This document shows, piece after piece, positions 1 through 7,819 of a stretch of 9,797 nt of DNA; the stretch's first letter is position 1; every line of letters begins with the position of its first letter. Origin of the DNA: Nitrospirota bacterium (GTDB lineage: Bacteria > Nitrospirota_A > Leptospirillia > Leptospirillales > Leptospirillaceae); the NCBI GenBank assembly GCA_027335985.1, contig DAHWGX010000024.1:1-9797 (forward strand), read 5' to 3'. A program made the translations under genes and the position numbers. The notes below the pieces were generated by a model, which saw nothing but the letters and a program-made list of their open reading frames with translations, made no database searches and was not told the origin of the DNA.

Positions 1-53
1 TGCTGAAGGAATCGTCGATAATGCGGATGTCAACGAGAAAGGGTGGGTTTTGA
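1..53 (+). CDS. possible 3' end of upstream gene (nuoG candidate)
   Basis: The frame beginning at base 3 is open from the window edge to a TGA at 51-53, which overlaps the TTG start of nuoH (TTGA), a layout typical of translationally coupled genes. In operons of this order the preceding gene is usually nuoG. The 16 visible residues (LKESSIMRMSTRKGGF) carry no recognisable motif, so identity rests on position only. Two alternatives exist. The upstream gene could end at the TGA at 4-6 in another frame, or the nuoH frame, which is also open to the window edge, could begin further upstream. Confidence 0.25.
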   Translation, partial: LKESSIMRMSTRKGGF

Positions 54-1063
54 TAAACGACCTGATCGGGGCCCTGGTCGTCATGCTGGGAGTCCTTTTT
101 GTAGTTCTGACCATGATCGCCTATCTGACTTACCTTGAACGGAAGGTTCTTGGATTCATGCAGGACCGCCTTGGACCGATGGAGGTCGGGCCATGGGGGC
201 TCCTTCAGCCCCTGGCCGATGGAATCAAGCTCCTTTCGAAGGAAGACATCATTCCGAGCGAAGCGAATCGCGCCATTTTCAGAATTGCTCCGGTCATCTC
301 GCTCGTTCCGGCCATTCTCGCCTTCTCCGTCATCCCGTTCGGCCACGATTCCTTCGGCTTCCAGGGAGTGACCCTTCATCCTTACATTGCGGATGTAAAC
401 GTGGGGATTCTGGTCATTCTGGCACTTTCCTCTATCGGGGCCTACGGAATATTGCTCGGAGGATGGGCATCGAACAGCAAGTACTCCATCCTCGGGGCCC
501 TCAGGTCGGCCGCACAGGTGATCAGTTATGAACTGACCGCCGGAATGTCGGTGATCGGGGTCCTGATCCTCTCGGGGTCGATGTCGCTCGTCAAGATAGA
601 GGATGCCCAGGCCGGTGGATTCTGGCACTGGTACATTTTTCCCCAGATCGTGGCCTTCGTCATATATCTCATATCAGGGATTGCCGAGACGAACCGGACC
701 CCTTTCGACCTTCCGGAGGCCGAATCGGAACTTGTGGCGGGATTTTTCACGGAATACTCGGGCATGCGGTTTTCGCTGTACTACCTTGCCGAATACGCCA
801 ACATGATCATTGTCTCGTCCGTTGCAACGATTCTGTTCCTCGGGGGCTGGAATCCCCCTCTCCCGTCTCTCGGATTCATTCCTCCCGTCATATGGTTTCT
901 TCTGAAGGTGTATTTCTTCCTGTTCTTCTTTTTCTGGATTCGTGCAACATTGCCGAGACTGCGCTATGATCAGCTGATGCGTTTTGGCTGGAAAATCATG
1001 TTGCCTGTTTCCTTTGCGAACATCATCGTGACGGGAATCGCCGCCTATTTTCTTGAGCGATAG
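50..1063 (+). CDS. nuoH: NADH-quinone oxidoreductase subunit H
   Basis: NuoH (ND1) is the membrane subunit that joins the peripheral and membrane arms of complex I and forms much of the quinone-binding cavity. The 337-residue product is close to the family length (E. coli about 325) and hydrophobic throughout, with about eight membrane helices. Family hallmarks appear in order: an ERKVLGFMQDRLGP segment at residues 30-43, GGWASNSKYSILGALR at about 137-152 followed by a conserved SYE, the acidic quinone-chamber loop AETNRTPFDLPEAESELV at 212-229 ending in EYSGM, and RATLPRLRYDQLM near 298-310. The start chosen is TTG at 50, with AAAGGG at 38-43 as ribosome-binding site. It gives an N-terminus matching E. 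coli NuoH in length. There is no other start codon in this frame within the window, although the frame stays open to its edge. nuoI follows after 60 bases. Confidence 0.96.
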   Translation: MINDLIGALVVMLGVLFVVLTMIAYLTYLERKVLGFMQDRLGPMEVGPWGLLQPLADGIKLLSKEDIIPSEANRAIFRIAPVISLVPAILAFSVIPFGHDSFGFQGVTLHPYIADVNVGILVILALSSIGAYGILLGGWASNSKYSILGALRSAAQVISYELTAGMSVIGVLILSGSMSLVKIEDAQAGGFWHWYIFPQIVAFVIYLISGIAETNRTPFDLPEAESELVAGFFTEYSGMRFSLYYLAEYANMIIVSSVATILFLGGWNPPLPSLGFIPPVIWFLLKVYFFLFFFFWIRATLPRLRYDQLMRFGWKIMLPVSFANIIVTGIAAYFLER

Positions 1064-1123
1064 GCTGGCTTCGAATGGTTCGGAGGAATGTCTGAACGTG
1101 AAGAGTGAACGCAGGAGTCGGAT

Positions 1124-1672
1124 ATGTTGAAAAAATTTTTGAACACGATTCTCTTCAGTGAGATCGGGCAAGGTCTCAAGCTTACCTTTCGGCACATGTT
1201 TCTTCGAAAGATAACGGTCCAGTATCCCAAGGAGAAGCTTGTCCTTGCGGACGGCTACCGGGGCTTCATCGTCCATCGCCGGTATGACAATGGAGTGGAG
1301 CGGTGTGTCGGATGCGATCTTTGCGAGGCCATCTGTCCCGCCAAGGCGATCAGGGTCGTCAGCGACATCCATCCCGAGGTGCCGGACAGGCGGTACGCGA
1401 AAGAATACACCCTGGACTTCACCCGATGCGTCTTTTGCGGATATTGTGTGGTGGCCTGTCCCGTCAACGCCCTGTCCATGACGAAGGAATTTGCCCATTC
1501 CTCCTTTACGAGAGACGGGTTGATCTACTCCAAGGAACAGATGCTGGCGCTGGGAGACAGATCAGAAAATGACTCGGATGCCTATCTCAAGGTACGGAAC
1601 ATGTGGGATGCGGAAGATTCGGGCAAGGATGAAGGACGATATCATTTTCCCCCGATTACATTGGGAGGTTGA
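1124..1672 (+). CDS. nuoI: NADH-quinone oxidoreductase subunit I (2x 4Fe-4S)
   Basis: NuoI is the ferredoxin-like peripheral subunit that carries clusters N6a and N6b and passes electrons towards the quinone-reducing centre. Two complete CxxCxxCxxxCP motifs are visible: CVGCDLCEAICP at residues 61-72 and CVFCGYCVVACP at 102-113. All eight ligand cysteines are therefore present. The N-terminal stretch (TFRHMFLRKITVQYP, about 21-35) is the amphipathic anchor region found in the family. The length, 182 residues, is normal. The ATG at 1124 is preceded by AGGAG at 1113-1117 with 6-base spacing. An in-frame TGA at 1106-1108 rules out any longer version. The gene lies between nuoH and nuoJ, and its stop is 3 bases before the nuoJ start. 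Confidence 0.97.
   Translation: MLKKFLNTILFSEIGQGLKLTFRHMFLRKITVQYPKEKLVLADGYRGFIVHRRYDNGVERCVGCDLCEAICPAKAIRVVSDIHPEVPDRRYAKEYTLDFTRCVFCGYCVVACPVNALSMTKEFAHSSFTRDGLIYSKEQMLALGDRSENDSDAYLKVRNMWDAEDSGKDEGRYHFPPITLGG
1663..1668 (+). promoter_or_regulatory. ribosome-binding site fixing the TTG start of nuoJ
   Basis: GGGAGG lies inside the last codons of nuoI and sits 7 bases before a TTG at 1676. No ATG or GTG at a suitable distance gives a full-length NuoJ, so this site supports the TTG start and suggests coupling to nuoI translation. Confidence 0.7.
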
Positions 1673-1675
1673 ACG

Positions 1676-2194
1676 TTGATTCAGCAACTACCGTTTATTT
1701 ATTTTGGCGGCATGGCCCTTGTTTGCGCCATTCTTGTGGTCATTTCGCGGGTCGCCATCTATTCCGCGATGGCTCTCCTTGGAATGTTTGTCCATGTGGC
1801 GGGCCTTTTCATCCTTCTGGACGCCCCCTTTCTCGCCGGTGTTCAGCTCCTTGTGTATGCGGGTGCCATTCTGGTTCTCTACCTGTTTGTCGTGATGCTC
1901 CTGAATGTCCATGGCCGAGGTCCCATGCTCCAGCGTCAGACCCCCTGGGCGATCATCCTGACACTTCTCGCTGCCGGAGAAATGGGATATCTCGTGCTGA
2001 AAAGCCATTTCTATCCCAAGCTCCCCGCCATTCCCCATCCCAGTGTTCCGACCCTCGGAAATACTGAAACGATCGGAATGGTTCTCTATACCCAGTATCT
2101 CTTTCCCTTCGAAGTGGCCTCCGTCGTGTTGCTGATCGCGCTTGTCGGCGCAATCGTCATGGCTCGCGGAAGAGGGGGCGTCAGTCAGGGATAA
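1676..2194 (+). CDS. nuoJ: NADH-quinone oxidoreductase subunit J
   Basis: NuoJ (ND6) is a small antiporter-unrelated membrane subunit of complex I. Its third helix takes part in the conformational change that couples quinone reduction to proton pumping. The 172-residue product has about five hydrophobic helices. The diagnostic third-helix segment GVQLLVYAGAILVLYLFVVM is at residues 55-74, and a family-typical tail (NTETIGMVLYTQYLFPFEVAS, about 129-149) precedes the last helix. The start is TTG at 1676, three bases after the nuoI stop, with GGGAGG at 1663-1668. nuoK follows after 32 bases. Confidence 0.95.
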   Translation: MIQQLPFIYFGGMALVCAILVVISRVAIYSAMALLGMFVHVAGLFILLDAPFLAGVQLLVYAGAILVLYLFVVMLLNVHGRGPMLQRQTPWAIILTLLAAGEMGYLVLKSHFYPKLPAIPHPSVPTLGNTETIGMVLYTQYLFPFEVASVVLLIALVGAIVMARGRGGVSQG

Positions 2195-2226
2195 CGCAGG
2201 TCGAAATCGTTTAGCAGGGAGAATCA

Positions 2227-2529
2227 ATGGTTCCTTTGTCGTGGTATGTCACCCTCAGCGCCCTGATGTTTGTGACCGGGCTGGTGGGAGTTCTCATCCG
2301 AAGAAACATCGTCGTGGTTCTCCTGTGCATCGAGATCATGCTGAATGCCGTCAACATCAACTTCGTCGCCTTCAGCGACTATCTGCACCTCATAGACGGG
2401 CAAATCTTTGTCTTCTTCGTGATCACCGTGGCCGCGGCGGAAGTGGCCATTGGACTGGGAATCATCATATCCCTTTTCCGTCTGAAGGAATCCGTGAACA
2501 TGGACGATTATAACCTGCTGAAACTCTGA
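2227..2529 (+). CDS. nuoK: NADH-quinone oxidoreductase subunit K
   Basis: NuoK (ND4L) is a three-helix membrane subunit of complex I that, with NuoA and NuoJ, forms a proton channel next to NuoN. The length of exactly 100 residues matches the family. The two essential intramembrane glutamates fall at the same numbers as in E. coli: Glu36 in LLCIEIMLNAVNINF and Glu72 in TVAAAEVAIGLGI. The ATG at 2227 has AGGGAG at 2216-2221, 5 bases upstream. It lies between nuoJ and nuoL with short gaps, so it is almost certainly co-transcribed. Confidence 0.97.
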   Translation: MVPLSWYVTLSALMFVTGLVGVLIRRNIVVVLLCIEIMLNAVNINFVAFSDYLHLIDGQIFVFFVITVAAAEVAIGLGIIISLFRLKESVNMDDYNLLKL

Positions 2530-2551
2530 TCTGCCGAGGGGGCTTTATTAC

Positions 2552-4486
2552 ATGATGCCGATTCTGCTTATACCTCTTCTTCCGCTGGTCGGATTTCTGA
2601 TCGTCGGAATCTTCTGGCCGTACTTCAAGGGAAAGGGCCATTACATCGCCCTCCCTCTTGTGATCGGATCATGGGCCATCGCCACAATGGAGTTTTTCAA
2701 AAGCTTCACAGACCCGCCCCAGATCACTTTCGTCTATGACTGGATCCGCTCGGGCCATCTTGATATCGGAATATCCCTCCAATATGACCACCTGGCCGCC
2801 ATCATGCTTTTCATGGTGACCACCGTTGCCATGCTCGTCCACCTTTACACGGTCGGATACATGCACGGGGATTCGGGCTATGACCGCTTCTTCTCCTATA
2901 TCTCCCTGTTCACCTTTTCGATGATCATGCTCGTCCTCTCGGACAACCTCGTCGAGATGTTCATTTTCTGGGAAGCGGTCGGACTCTGCTCCTACCTCCT
3001 GATCGTCCACTGGTACGAACGCCGTCCTTCCTGGCTTGCGGCGAACAAAGCCTTTATCATGAACCGGGTCGGCGACTTCGGTTTTCTTCTCGGCATCTTT
3101 CTGACCTACACCATTTTTGGGTCGGTCCGATTTGCCGATATTTTTCCTGCCGTTTCCGCCCACCTCCATCAGACGGTCAACATCGCTTCGGCCTTCAATG
3201 GATCCGTCAATGTTCCCGTCCTGGATCTCATCGCACTCCTGCTCTTCCTCGGGGCTGTCGGCAAGTCAGCGCAGATTCCCCTTCACCCATGGCTTCCGGA
3301 CGCCATGGAGGGTCCTACGCCCATTTCGGCCCTCATCCATGCGGCAACGATGGTGACGGCAGGGGTCTTCATGATCGCCCGGATGAATCCTCTCTACAAC
3401 GCCGCTCCAATGGCCCTCCATGTCGTGGCCTGGACAGGGGCCATCACCGCCATCGTCGCCGCCACGATCGCCCTGACTCAGCCGGACATCAAGAAGATCA
3501 TCGCCTATTCGACGATGAGCCAGCTCGGCTACATGGTCATGGTCTGCGGCCTGGGGGGATATGGGGCCGGCATCTTCCATCTCCTGACCCACGGAGCCTT
3601 CAAGGCGCTCCTCTTTCTTGGCGCAGGATCGGTGATCCACTCCCTCTCGGGAGAGCAGGATGTCTTCCGGATGGGCGGGCTCAGGAAGTATGTGGGGCTG
3701 ACTTTCGTGACGATGCTGATCGGATCTCTCGCGCTTTCGGGCATTCCTCCCTTCGCGGGCTACTACAGCAAGGATCTCATCCTCGTGACGGCCTATCAGC
3801 AAGGTCCGCTGGGCCAGATGCTCTGGCTGATCGGTGTGTTGACGGCTGTCCTAACGGCTTTTTACAGCTTTCGCCTTCTTTTCCTGGTTTTCTGGGGGAA
3901 AGAGCGCTTCCATTCCGAAGGGCACGGCGGCCATGCGGTCCATCCTCATGAAAGCCCCCTGACGATGACGATTCCTCTTGTTCTTCTCTCCATTGCGGCT
4001 ATCGCGGCCGGGTGGGCCGGAGAGCATTACGGCGTCCTCGAATATCTGGCACAGGAGCTTCCGCTTCCCAAGGAGAGTCTTGCCCCAGGTTCCCTTTCGG
4101 AATCGGCCCTCAAGGGGCTTTCCATTGCTGTGGGGGTCTTCGGAATTTTCGTCGCCTGGGCCTTTTATGGTCGGACTTCGTCCATTCCGGCAAGCCTAGC
4201 GAAAGGCCTCCCGTTTTTCTACAAGGTCTCTCTTTACAAGTGGTACTTCGATGAACTCTACGATCTTGTCTTCGTCAGGTCGTCCTTTCTTGTCGGGCGC
4301 CTGTTCTGGCAAGAGCTGGACAAGGGTGTCATCGATGGAATCGTGAACGGGGTCGCGGCTTTTTTCAGAAATGCGGGGCTCGGACTTCGGCGGTATCAGA
4401 CAGGCCAGCTGCAGAATTATGCCATGGTCATGGCCATCGGAGTCTTCGGCCTGGTTGCCTTTTATCTTGTCTTCAACAGGTTGTGA
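2552..4486 (+). CDS. nuoL: NADH-quinone oxidoreductase subunit L (proton pump)
   Basis: NuoL (ND5) is the distal antiporter-like proton-pumping subunit of complex I and carries the long lateral helix that runs along the membrane arm. The product has 644 residues, slightly longer than E. coli NuoL (613). Pump residues are seen: Glu141 in IFWEAVGLCSYLL (E. coli Glu144), Lys238 in GAVGKSAQIPLHPWLPDAMEGPTP (Lys229), LTHGAFKALLFL at about 345-356, and Lys407 in FAGYYSKD (Lys399). A His-rich loop (about 454-466) before PHESPLTM is common in this family. The C-terminal part (about 555-644) holds the amphipathic lateral helix and a last membrane helix. Two ATG codons stand in tandem. The first, at 2552, has GAGGGGG at 2536-2542. 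The gene follows nuoK by 22 bases. Confidence 0.97.
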   Translation: MMPILLIPLLPLVGFLIVGIFWPYFKGKGHYIALPLVIGSWAIATMEFFKSFTDPPQITFVYDWIRSGHLDIGISLQYDHLAAIMLFMVTTVAMLVHLYTVGYMHGDSGYDRFFSYISLFTFSMIMLVLSDNLVEMFIFWEAVGLCSYLLIVHWYERRPSWLAANKAFIMNRVGDFGFLLGIFLTYTIFGSVRFADIFPAVSAHLHQTVNIASAFNGSVNVPVLDLIALLLFLGAVGKSAQIPLHPWLPDAMEGPTPISALIHAATMVTAGVFMIARMNPLYNAAPMALHVVAWTGAITAIVAATIALTQPDIKKIIAYSTMSQLGYMVMVCGLGGYGAGIFHLLTHGAFKALLFLGAGSVIHSLSGEQDVFRMGGLRKYVGLTFVTMLIGSLALSGIPPFAGYYSKDLILVTAYQQGPLGQMLWLIGVLTAVLTAFYSFRLLFLVFWGKERFHSEGHGGHAVHPHESPLTMTIPLVLLSIAAIAAGWAGEHYGVLEYLAQELPLPKESLAPGSLSESALKGLSIAVGVFGIFVAWAFYGRTSSIPASLAKGLPFFYKVSLYKWYFDELYDLVFVRSSFLVGRLFWQELDKGVIDGIVNGVAAFFRNAGLGLRRYQTGQLQNYAMVMAIGVFGLVAFYLVFNRL

Positions 4487-4594
4487 CGCCCCTAAATTGA
4501 AGGAGCGGTTCCAGACCTTTTTTATCGATGATGCCGGAGTGCCTCCCCCTCCGCCATCCGGAAGAATTCATTTTTACCAAGAGGGCAAAAAAGA
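4487..4594. other. 108-base nuoL-nuoM intercistronic spacer
   Basis: This is the longest gap inside the operon. It holds a T-run (about 4518-4523), a short CCGGA/TCCGG inverted repeat around 4533-4562 and, at its end, AAGAGGG at 4579-4585, which serves as the nuoM ribosome-binding site. No hairpin followed by a T-run is visible, so I see no terminator. One frame is open right across it and ends in a TGA that overlaps the nuoM ATG (ATGA at 4595-4598), but there is no convincing start for a separate gene. Confidence 0.5.
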
Positions 4595-6094
4595 ATGACC
4601 TTTTTATCGGTTCCTATCCTGACCTTCCTGATATTTTTTCCGGTGGTGGCCTCCCTGCTCATCCTTCCTTTTTACCGCCGACCCGATTCCGACGGAACCG
4701 TGAAATGGGCCGCCCTTGGAATCACCGTAGTCGAGTTTGTCGTTTCTCTGTCGCTTCTGATCGGCCATAATCCCCACCTCTACCAGATGCAGTTTACCGA
4801 AAATCACCTCTGGATTCCCTTCGCCAATATTCATTATGCGCTTGGGATCGATGGCATCAGCCTCGTCCTCATCCTGATGACGACCCTGCTGATGCCGATG
4901 ACGGTTCTCACCTCCTGGGCCGGAATATCGAAGCAGGTTCCTCTCTTCATGATCAACCTCCTTGTTCTGGAGGGGGCGATGATCGGCGTTTTCTGCGCGA
5001 CCGACTTCGTTCTCTTCTATGTCTTCTGGGAGGCGATGCTGATCCCGATGTATCTGATCATCGGCGTCTGGGGCGGGCCGAACCGGATTTACGCAGCGAT
5101 CAAGTTCTTTCTTTACACCCTGGCCGGCTCCCTGCTGCTGCTGGTCACGATCATCGCCCTTTATTTCGTGGGCGGACATACCTTCGACATCACCCGGCTG
5201 ACAGGTCAGCACTATGGCATGACCTTCCAGATCCTGGCCTTCGCCGCGATGTTTGCCGCCTTCGCCGTCAAGATCCCGATGTTTCCCTTCCACACATGGT
5301 TGCCGGATGCCCACGTCGAGGCTCCTACTGCCGGGTCGGTCATACTTGCCTCGATCATGCTCAAGATGGGGGCTTACGGGTTCCTCAGGTTTTCGCTTCC
5401 CATGTTTCCCGATGCCTCCCATTTCTTTACCCCCTTCATGTTGATCCTTTCCGTGATCGCCATTGTCTGGGGTGCTTTCATGGCCTTGGCCCAGGAAGAC
5501 ATGAAAAAGCTGATCGCCTACTCATCTGTCAGCCACATGGGAGTCGTGACGCTCGGCATCTTTGTCTTCAATACGCAGGGGATCGAAGGGGCCCTCATGC
5601 AGATGCTGAACCACGGGATTACGACAGGGGCCCTTTTCCTTTGCATCGGTGTCCTGTATGACCGCTCCCATTCACGGCTTCTCTCCGAATATGGCGGAAT
5701 CGCAAAGCAGATGCCGGTCTTCTCCACTTTGCTGGTGATCTTCGCCCTTTCCTCTCTGGCTCTCCCGGGAACGAACTCCTTCGTGGGGGAATTCCTCGTT
5801 CTGATCGGATCCTTCCGAAATCACGCGGTCGTCTCCTCTCTGGCAACAACCGGCGTGATCCTGTCCGCCATGTACCTCCTCTATATGCTTTCAAGGGTTG
5901 TCTGGGGCGTCTATACACCGAAAAGCTATGGTATGCCCGACCTGAAGCCCTATGAATGGGGCGCGCTCCTCCCCCTTGTCGTTCTTGTGATCGTAATCGG
6001 TCTGATTCCCAATCCCGTTCTATCTGTCTTCCACCAGAGCGTGGCCCATCTGGTCAGCCAGGTACAGCCCTCTCCGGTGGCCCTGTTGCACTAG
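4595..6094 (+). CDS. nuoM: NADH-quinone oxidoreductase subunit M (proton pump)
   Basis: NuoM (ND4) is the middle antiporter-like proton-pumping subunit of the complex I membrane arm. The length of 499 residues is normal. Conserved pump residues are present: Glu146 in VFWEAMLIPMYLIIGVWGG (E. coli Glu144), Lys226 in AVKIPMFPFHTWLPDAHVEAP (Lys234), Lys257 in LASIMLKMGAYGFLRF (Lys265), and Glu399 in NSFVGEFLVL (Glu407). The segment AQEDMKKLIAYSSVSHMG near 299-316 is another family signature. The ATG at 4595 has AAGAGGG at 4579-4585, 9 bases upstream. It lies 108 bases after nuoL and 66 before nuoN. Confidence 0.97.
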   Translation: MTFLSVPILTFLIFFPVVASLLILPFYRRPDSDGTVKWAALGITVVEFVVSLSLLIGHNPHLYQMQFTENHLWIPFANIHYALGIDGISLVLILMTTLLMPMTVLTSWAGISKQVPLFMINLLVLEGAMIGVFCATDFVLFYVFWEAMLIPMYLIIGVWGGPNRIYAAIKFFLYTLAGSLLLLVTIIALYFVGGHTFDITRLTGQHYGMTFQILAFAAMFAAFAVKIPMFPFHTWLPDAHVEAPTAGSVILASIMLKMGAYGFLRFSLPMFPDASHFFTPFMLILSVIAIVWGAFMALAQEDMKKLIAYSSVSHMGVVTLGIFVFNTQGIEGALMQMLNHGITTGALFLCIGVLYDRSHSRLLSEYGGIAKQMPVFSTLLVIFALSSLALPGTNSFVGEFLVLIGSFRNHAVVSSLATTGVILSAMYLLYMLSRVVWGVYTPKSYGMPDLKPYEWGALLPLVVLVIVIGLIPNPVLSVFHQSVAHLVSQVQPSPVALLH

Positions 6095-6146
6095 CATCCG
6101 ACAGGTCGAGGCCGTGCCGGATCGAATTTTGGAGTCCAAGTTGATG

Positions 6147-6152
6147 AAGGAG
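6147..6152 (+). promoter_or_regulatory. ribosome-binding site that decides the nuoN start
   Basis: AAGGAG ends 8 bases before the ATG at 6161 but only 2 bases before an in-frame TTG at 6155. Normal spacing therefore favours ATG 6161 as the start and makes the longer TTG version unlikely. Confidence 0.8.
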
Positions 6153-6160
6153 CTTTGTTG

Positions 6161-7606
6161 ATGAATTTTTCTCCGGTAAACATTATGGGAACCATGCCAG
6201 AGATATACCTGACTGTTCTCGGAAGCCTTCTTCTGTTGATGGAGCCTTTCGTCCCGAGGGAAAAGCGCTCCTGGCTCGGGCTTTTCGCGATCGCATCGCT
6301 GTTTTTCGCGATGATCGCCACGATCGGACTCAATGGAAAAGGTCTCCCCCTTTACCAGGGACTCTACATCGTCGACCCCTTCTCCAACTTCTTCAAGATC
6401 GCGATCTATGTCGGGACGATCATCACCATCCTCTTTTCCCTTCCCTATCTCGAAAAGGAGGAGATTCACGTCGGGGAGTACTACGGCTTTCTTCTCTTTG
6501 CGGCCGTCGGAATGATGATCATGGTCTCTGCGGGCGACCTGATCACCCTGTTCCTCGGCATCGAGCTCATGTCCCTCTGTCTTTATGTCCTTGTGGGGCT
6601 CAAGAGGACGATTCACCGTTCGGTCGAAGCCTCCTTCAAGTACTTTCTCCTGGGAGCCTTTGCCTCAGCCATCTTTCTGTACGGAATTTCCCTCCTGTAC
6701 GGGGCCTCGGGAACCGAGACGATCAGCGGGCTCGCCGCCTTCGTCCAGAATCCGGGTGCGCTCAAGCCGATGGTGATCGGAGGGATGATCCTCACGATGG
6801 TCGGCTTTGCCTTCAAGGTCTCGGCGGCTCCGTTCCATATGTGGACGCCCGACGTTTACGAAGGGGCGCCCACCGTCGTGACCGGGTTCATGGCCTCGGT
6901 CGGAAAGATCGCGGCCTTCGGCGTCTTCCTCAGGGTTTTCTGGGTGGCTTTTTCTGCCAACAAGGACCACTGGACCTGGCTCATCATCACGATCGCCATC
7001 CTTTCGATGCTCATCGGAAACATCGTGGCCCTCGTCCAGAAAAACATCAAGCGGATGCTCGCCTACTCTTCGATCGGCCATGCCGGATATGCCGTGATCG
7101 GACTCCTCAATCCGAGCCGGGAAAGCCTCTTTGCCCTGATGTTCTATCTCTTTGTCTACCTCTTTATGACGCTGGGCGCCTTCGGAATCGTTCTCATCCT
7201 GAGGCGCAAGGGAGTCGAGGGAGAGGAGATCCAGGACTTCGTCGGCCTGAACAAGAAGAATCCGATGGCCGCCTTCCTCATGCTCATTTTCATGTTTTCC
7301 CTTGCCGGAATTCCGCCGTTCGGAGGATTCCTGGCGAAGTTCTACATCTTCATGGCCGCCGTCCATGCCGGATTCACCTGGCTCGCGGTCGTCGGTGTTC
7401 TCTTGAGCGCTGTCGGAGCCTACTACTACATCCGGGTCGTCATGGCCATGTACATGAAAGATCCCGAGGAAACGGTCGAGTTTCTTCCCAACAGGATGGA
7501 AAAGATCGCTCTTTTCCTGACCGCCTCGATGACGGTCATCATGGGAATATTCCCCCTTCCTTTCGTCCACTACATCGAGACCTCTCTCGCGATCCTGGTC
7601 CCATAG
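6161..7606 (+). CDS. nuoN: NADH-quinone oxidoreductase subunit N (proton pump)
   Basis: NuoN (ND2) is the antiporter-like proton-pumping subunit closest to the quinone site. From ATG 6161 the product has 481 residues, close to E. coli NuoN (485). Pump residues, numbered from this start, are Glu135 in TLFLGIELMSLCLYVLVG (E. coli Glu133), Lys219 in GFAFKVSAAPFHMWTPDVYEG (Lys217), Lys249 in SVGKIAAFG (Lys247), and Lys393 in GGFLAKFYIF (Lys395). QKNIKRMLAYSSIGHAGY at about 293-310 is also typical. The start is chosen on AAGGAG at 6147-6152; TTG codons at 6155 and 6158 are in frame but too close to it. This is the last gene of the operon: the next coding region begins 213 bases later behind its own probable promoter. 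Confidence 0.97.
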   Translation: MNFSPVNIMGTMPEIYLTVLGSLLLLMEPFVPREKRSWLGLFAIASLFFAMIATIGLNGKGLPLYQGLYIVDPFSNFFKIAIYVGTIITILFSLPYLEKEEIHVGEYYGFLLFAAVGMMIMVSAGDLITLFLGIELMSLCLYVLVGLKRTIHRSVEASFKYFLLGAFASAIFLYGISLLYGASGTETISGLAAFVQNPGALKPMVIGGMILTMVGFAFKVSAAPFHMWTPDVYEGAPTVVTGFMASVGKIAAFGVFLRVFWVAFSANKDHWTWLIITIAILSMLIGNIVALVQKNIKRMLAYSSIGHAGYAVIGLLNPSRESLFALMFYLFVYLFMTLGAFGIVLILRRKGVEGEEIQDFVGLNKKNPMAAFLMLIFMFSLAGIPPFGGFLAKFYIFMAAVHAGFTWLAVVGVLLSAVGAYYYIRVVMAMYMKDPEETVEFLPNRMEKIALFLTASMTVIMGIFPLPFVHYIETSLAILVP

Positions 7607-7668
7607 CGCCCCAATGTCGTGAAAGGGGGGGGCCGGAGACTGCGAATGGACTTTTAAGGAGGAACCCC

Positions 7669-7693
7669 CGAACCGGGGACGATACACGGTTCG
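7669..7693. repeat. short inverted repeat after nuoN
   Basis: CGAACCG at 7669-7675 and CGGTTCG at 7687-7693 are perfect 7-base complements around an 11-base loop. An overlapping alternative, CCCCG/CGGGG (7666-7670 and 7674-7678), could also pair, and eight G residues at 7625-7632 could compete for the C-run. The position downstream of the operon's last gene suits a terminator or a 3'-end stabilising hairpin, but no T-run follows. Rho-independent termination is therefore not supported. Confidence 0.35.
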
Positions 7694-7719
7694 AAGGAAA
7701 TCCCGCCCCGCGAGTTGCT

Positions 7720-7754
7720 CCAGCCTTGACCGAATTCTTTTTTGTCATGGCTGG
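7720..7754. repeat. 11-base imperfect inverted repeat upstream of tatA promoter
   Basis: The left arm CCAGCCTTGAC (7720-7730) and right arm GTCATGGCTGG (7744-7754) complement each other at 10 of 11 positions, around a 13-base loop that contains six T residues (7738-7743). The right arm ends 23 bases before the TATAAT box at 7778. It could be an operator for tatA or part of the 3' region of the nuo transcript. The T-run is in the loop rather than after the stem, so it is not a standard terminator on the + strand. Confidence 0.45.
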
Positions 7755-7777
7755 GAGAAAGTCTTTCCCCGTTGGTG

Positions 7778-7783
7778 TATAAT
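7778..7783 (+). promoter_or_regulatory. probable -10 box of tatA
   Basis: A perfect TATAAT lies 36 bases before the tatA start codon, which would put transcription start near 7790 and give a short leader. No good -35 hexamer occurs at 16-18 bases upstream (GAGAAA at 7755-7760). The promoter may therefore depend on an activator or be weak. The call rests on the -10 match and on its position after the end of the nuo operon. Confidence 0.5.
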
Positions 7784-7819
7784 TGTCCTGAAGGCAATAA
7801 ATGAAGGGGAGGACATATC

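Noticed and set aside
674..1498. Long minus-strand open frame opposite nuoH and nuoI
   Set aside because: It spans two clear + strand genes, has no domain and a charged, biased composition; it is a consequence of the codon use of the real genes. The same holds for the long minus frames opposite nuoL, nuoM and nuoN.
3911..3952. His-rich loop in NuoL as a possible metal site
   Set aside because: Similar His-rich stretches before PHES are common in bacterial NuoL and need no special function.
4528..4770. ATG-started + frame overlapping the nuoM start
   Set aside because: It runs mostly inside nuoM in another frame, lacks a good ribosome-binding site at normal spacing and has no recognisable features.
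7625..7670. G8 run and later C5 run as a terminator after nuoN
   Set aside because: The runs could pair, but the loop is over 30 bases and no T-run follows, so a Rho-independent terminator is not supported.
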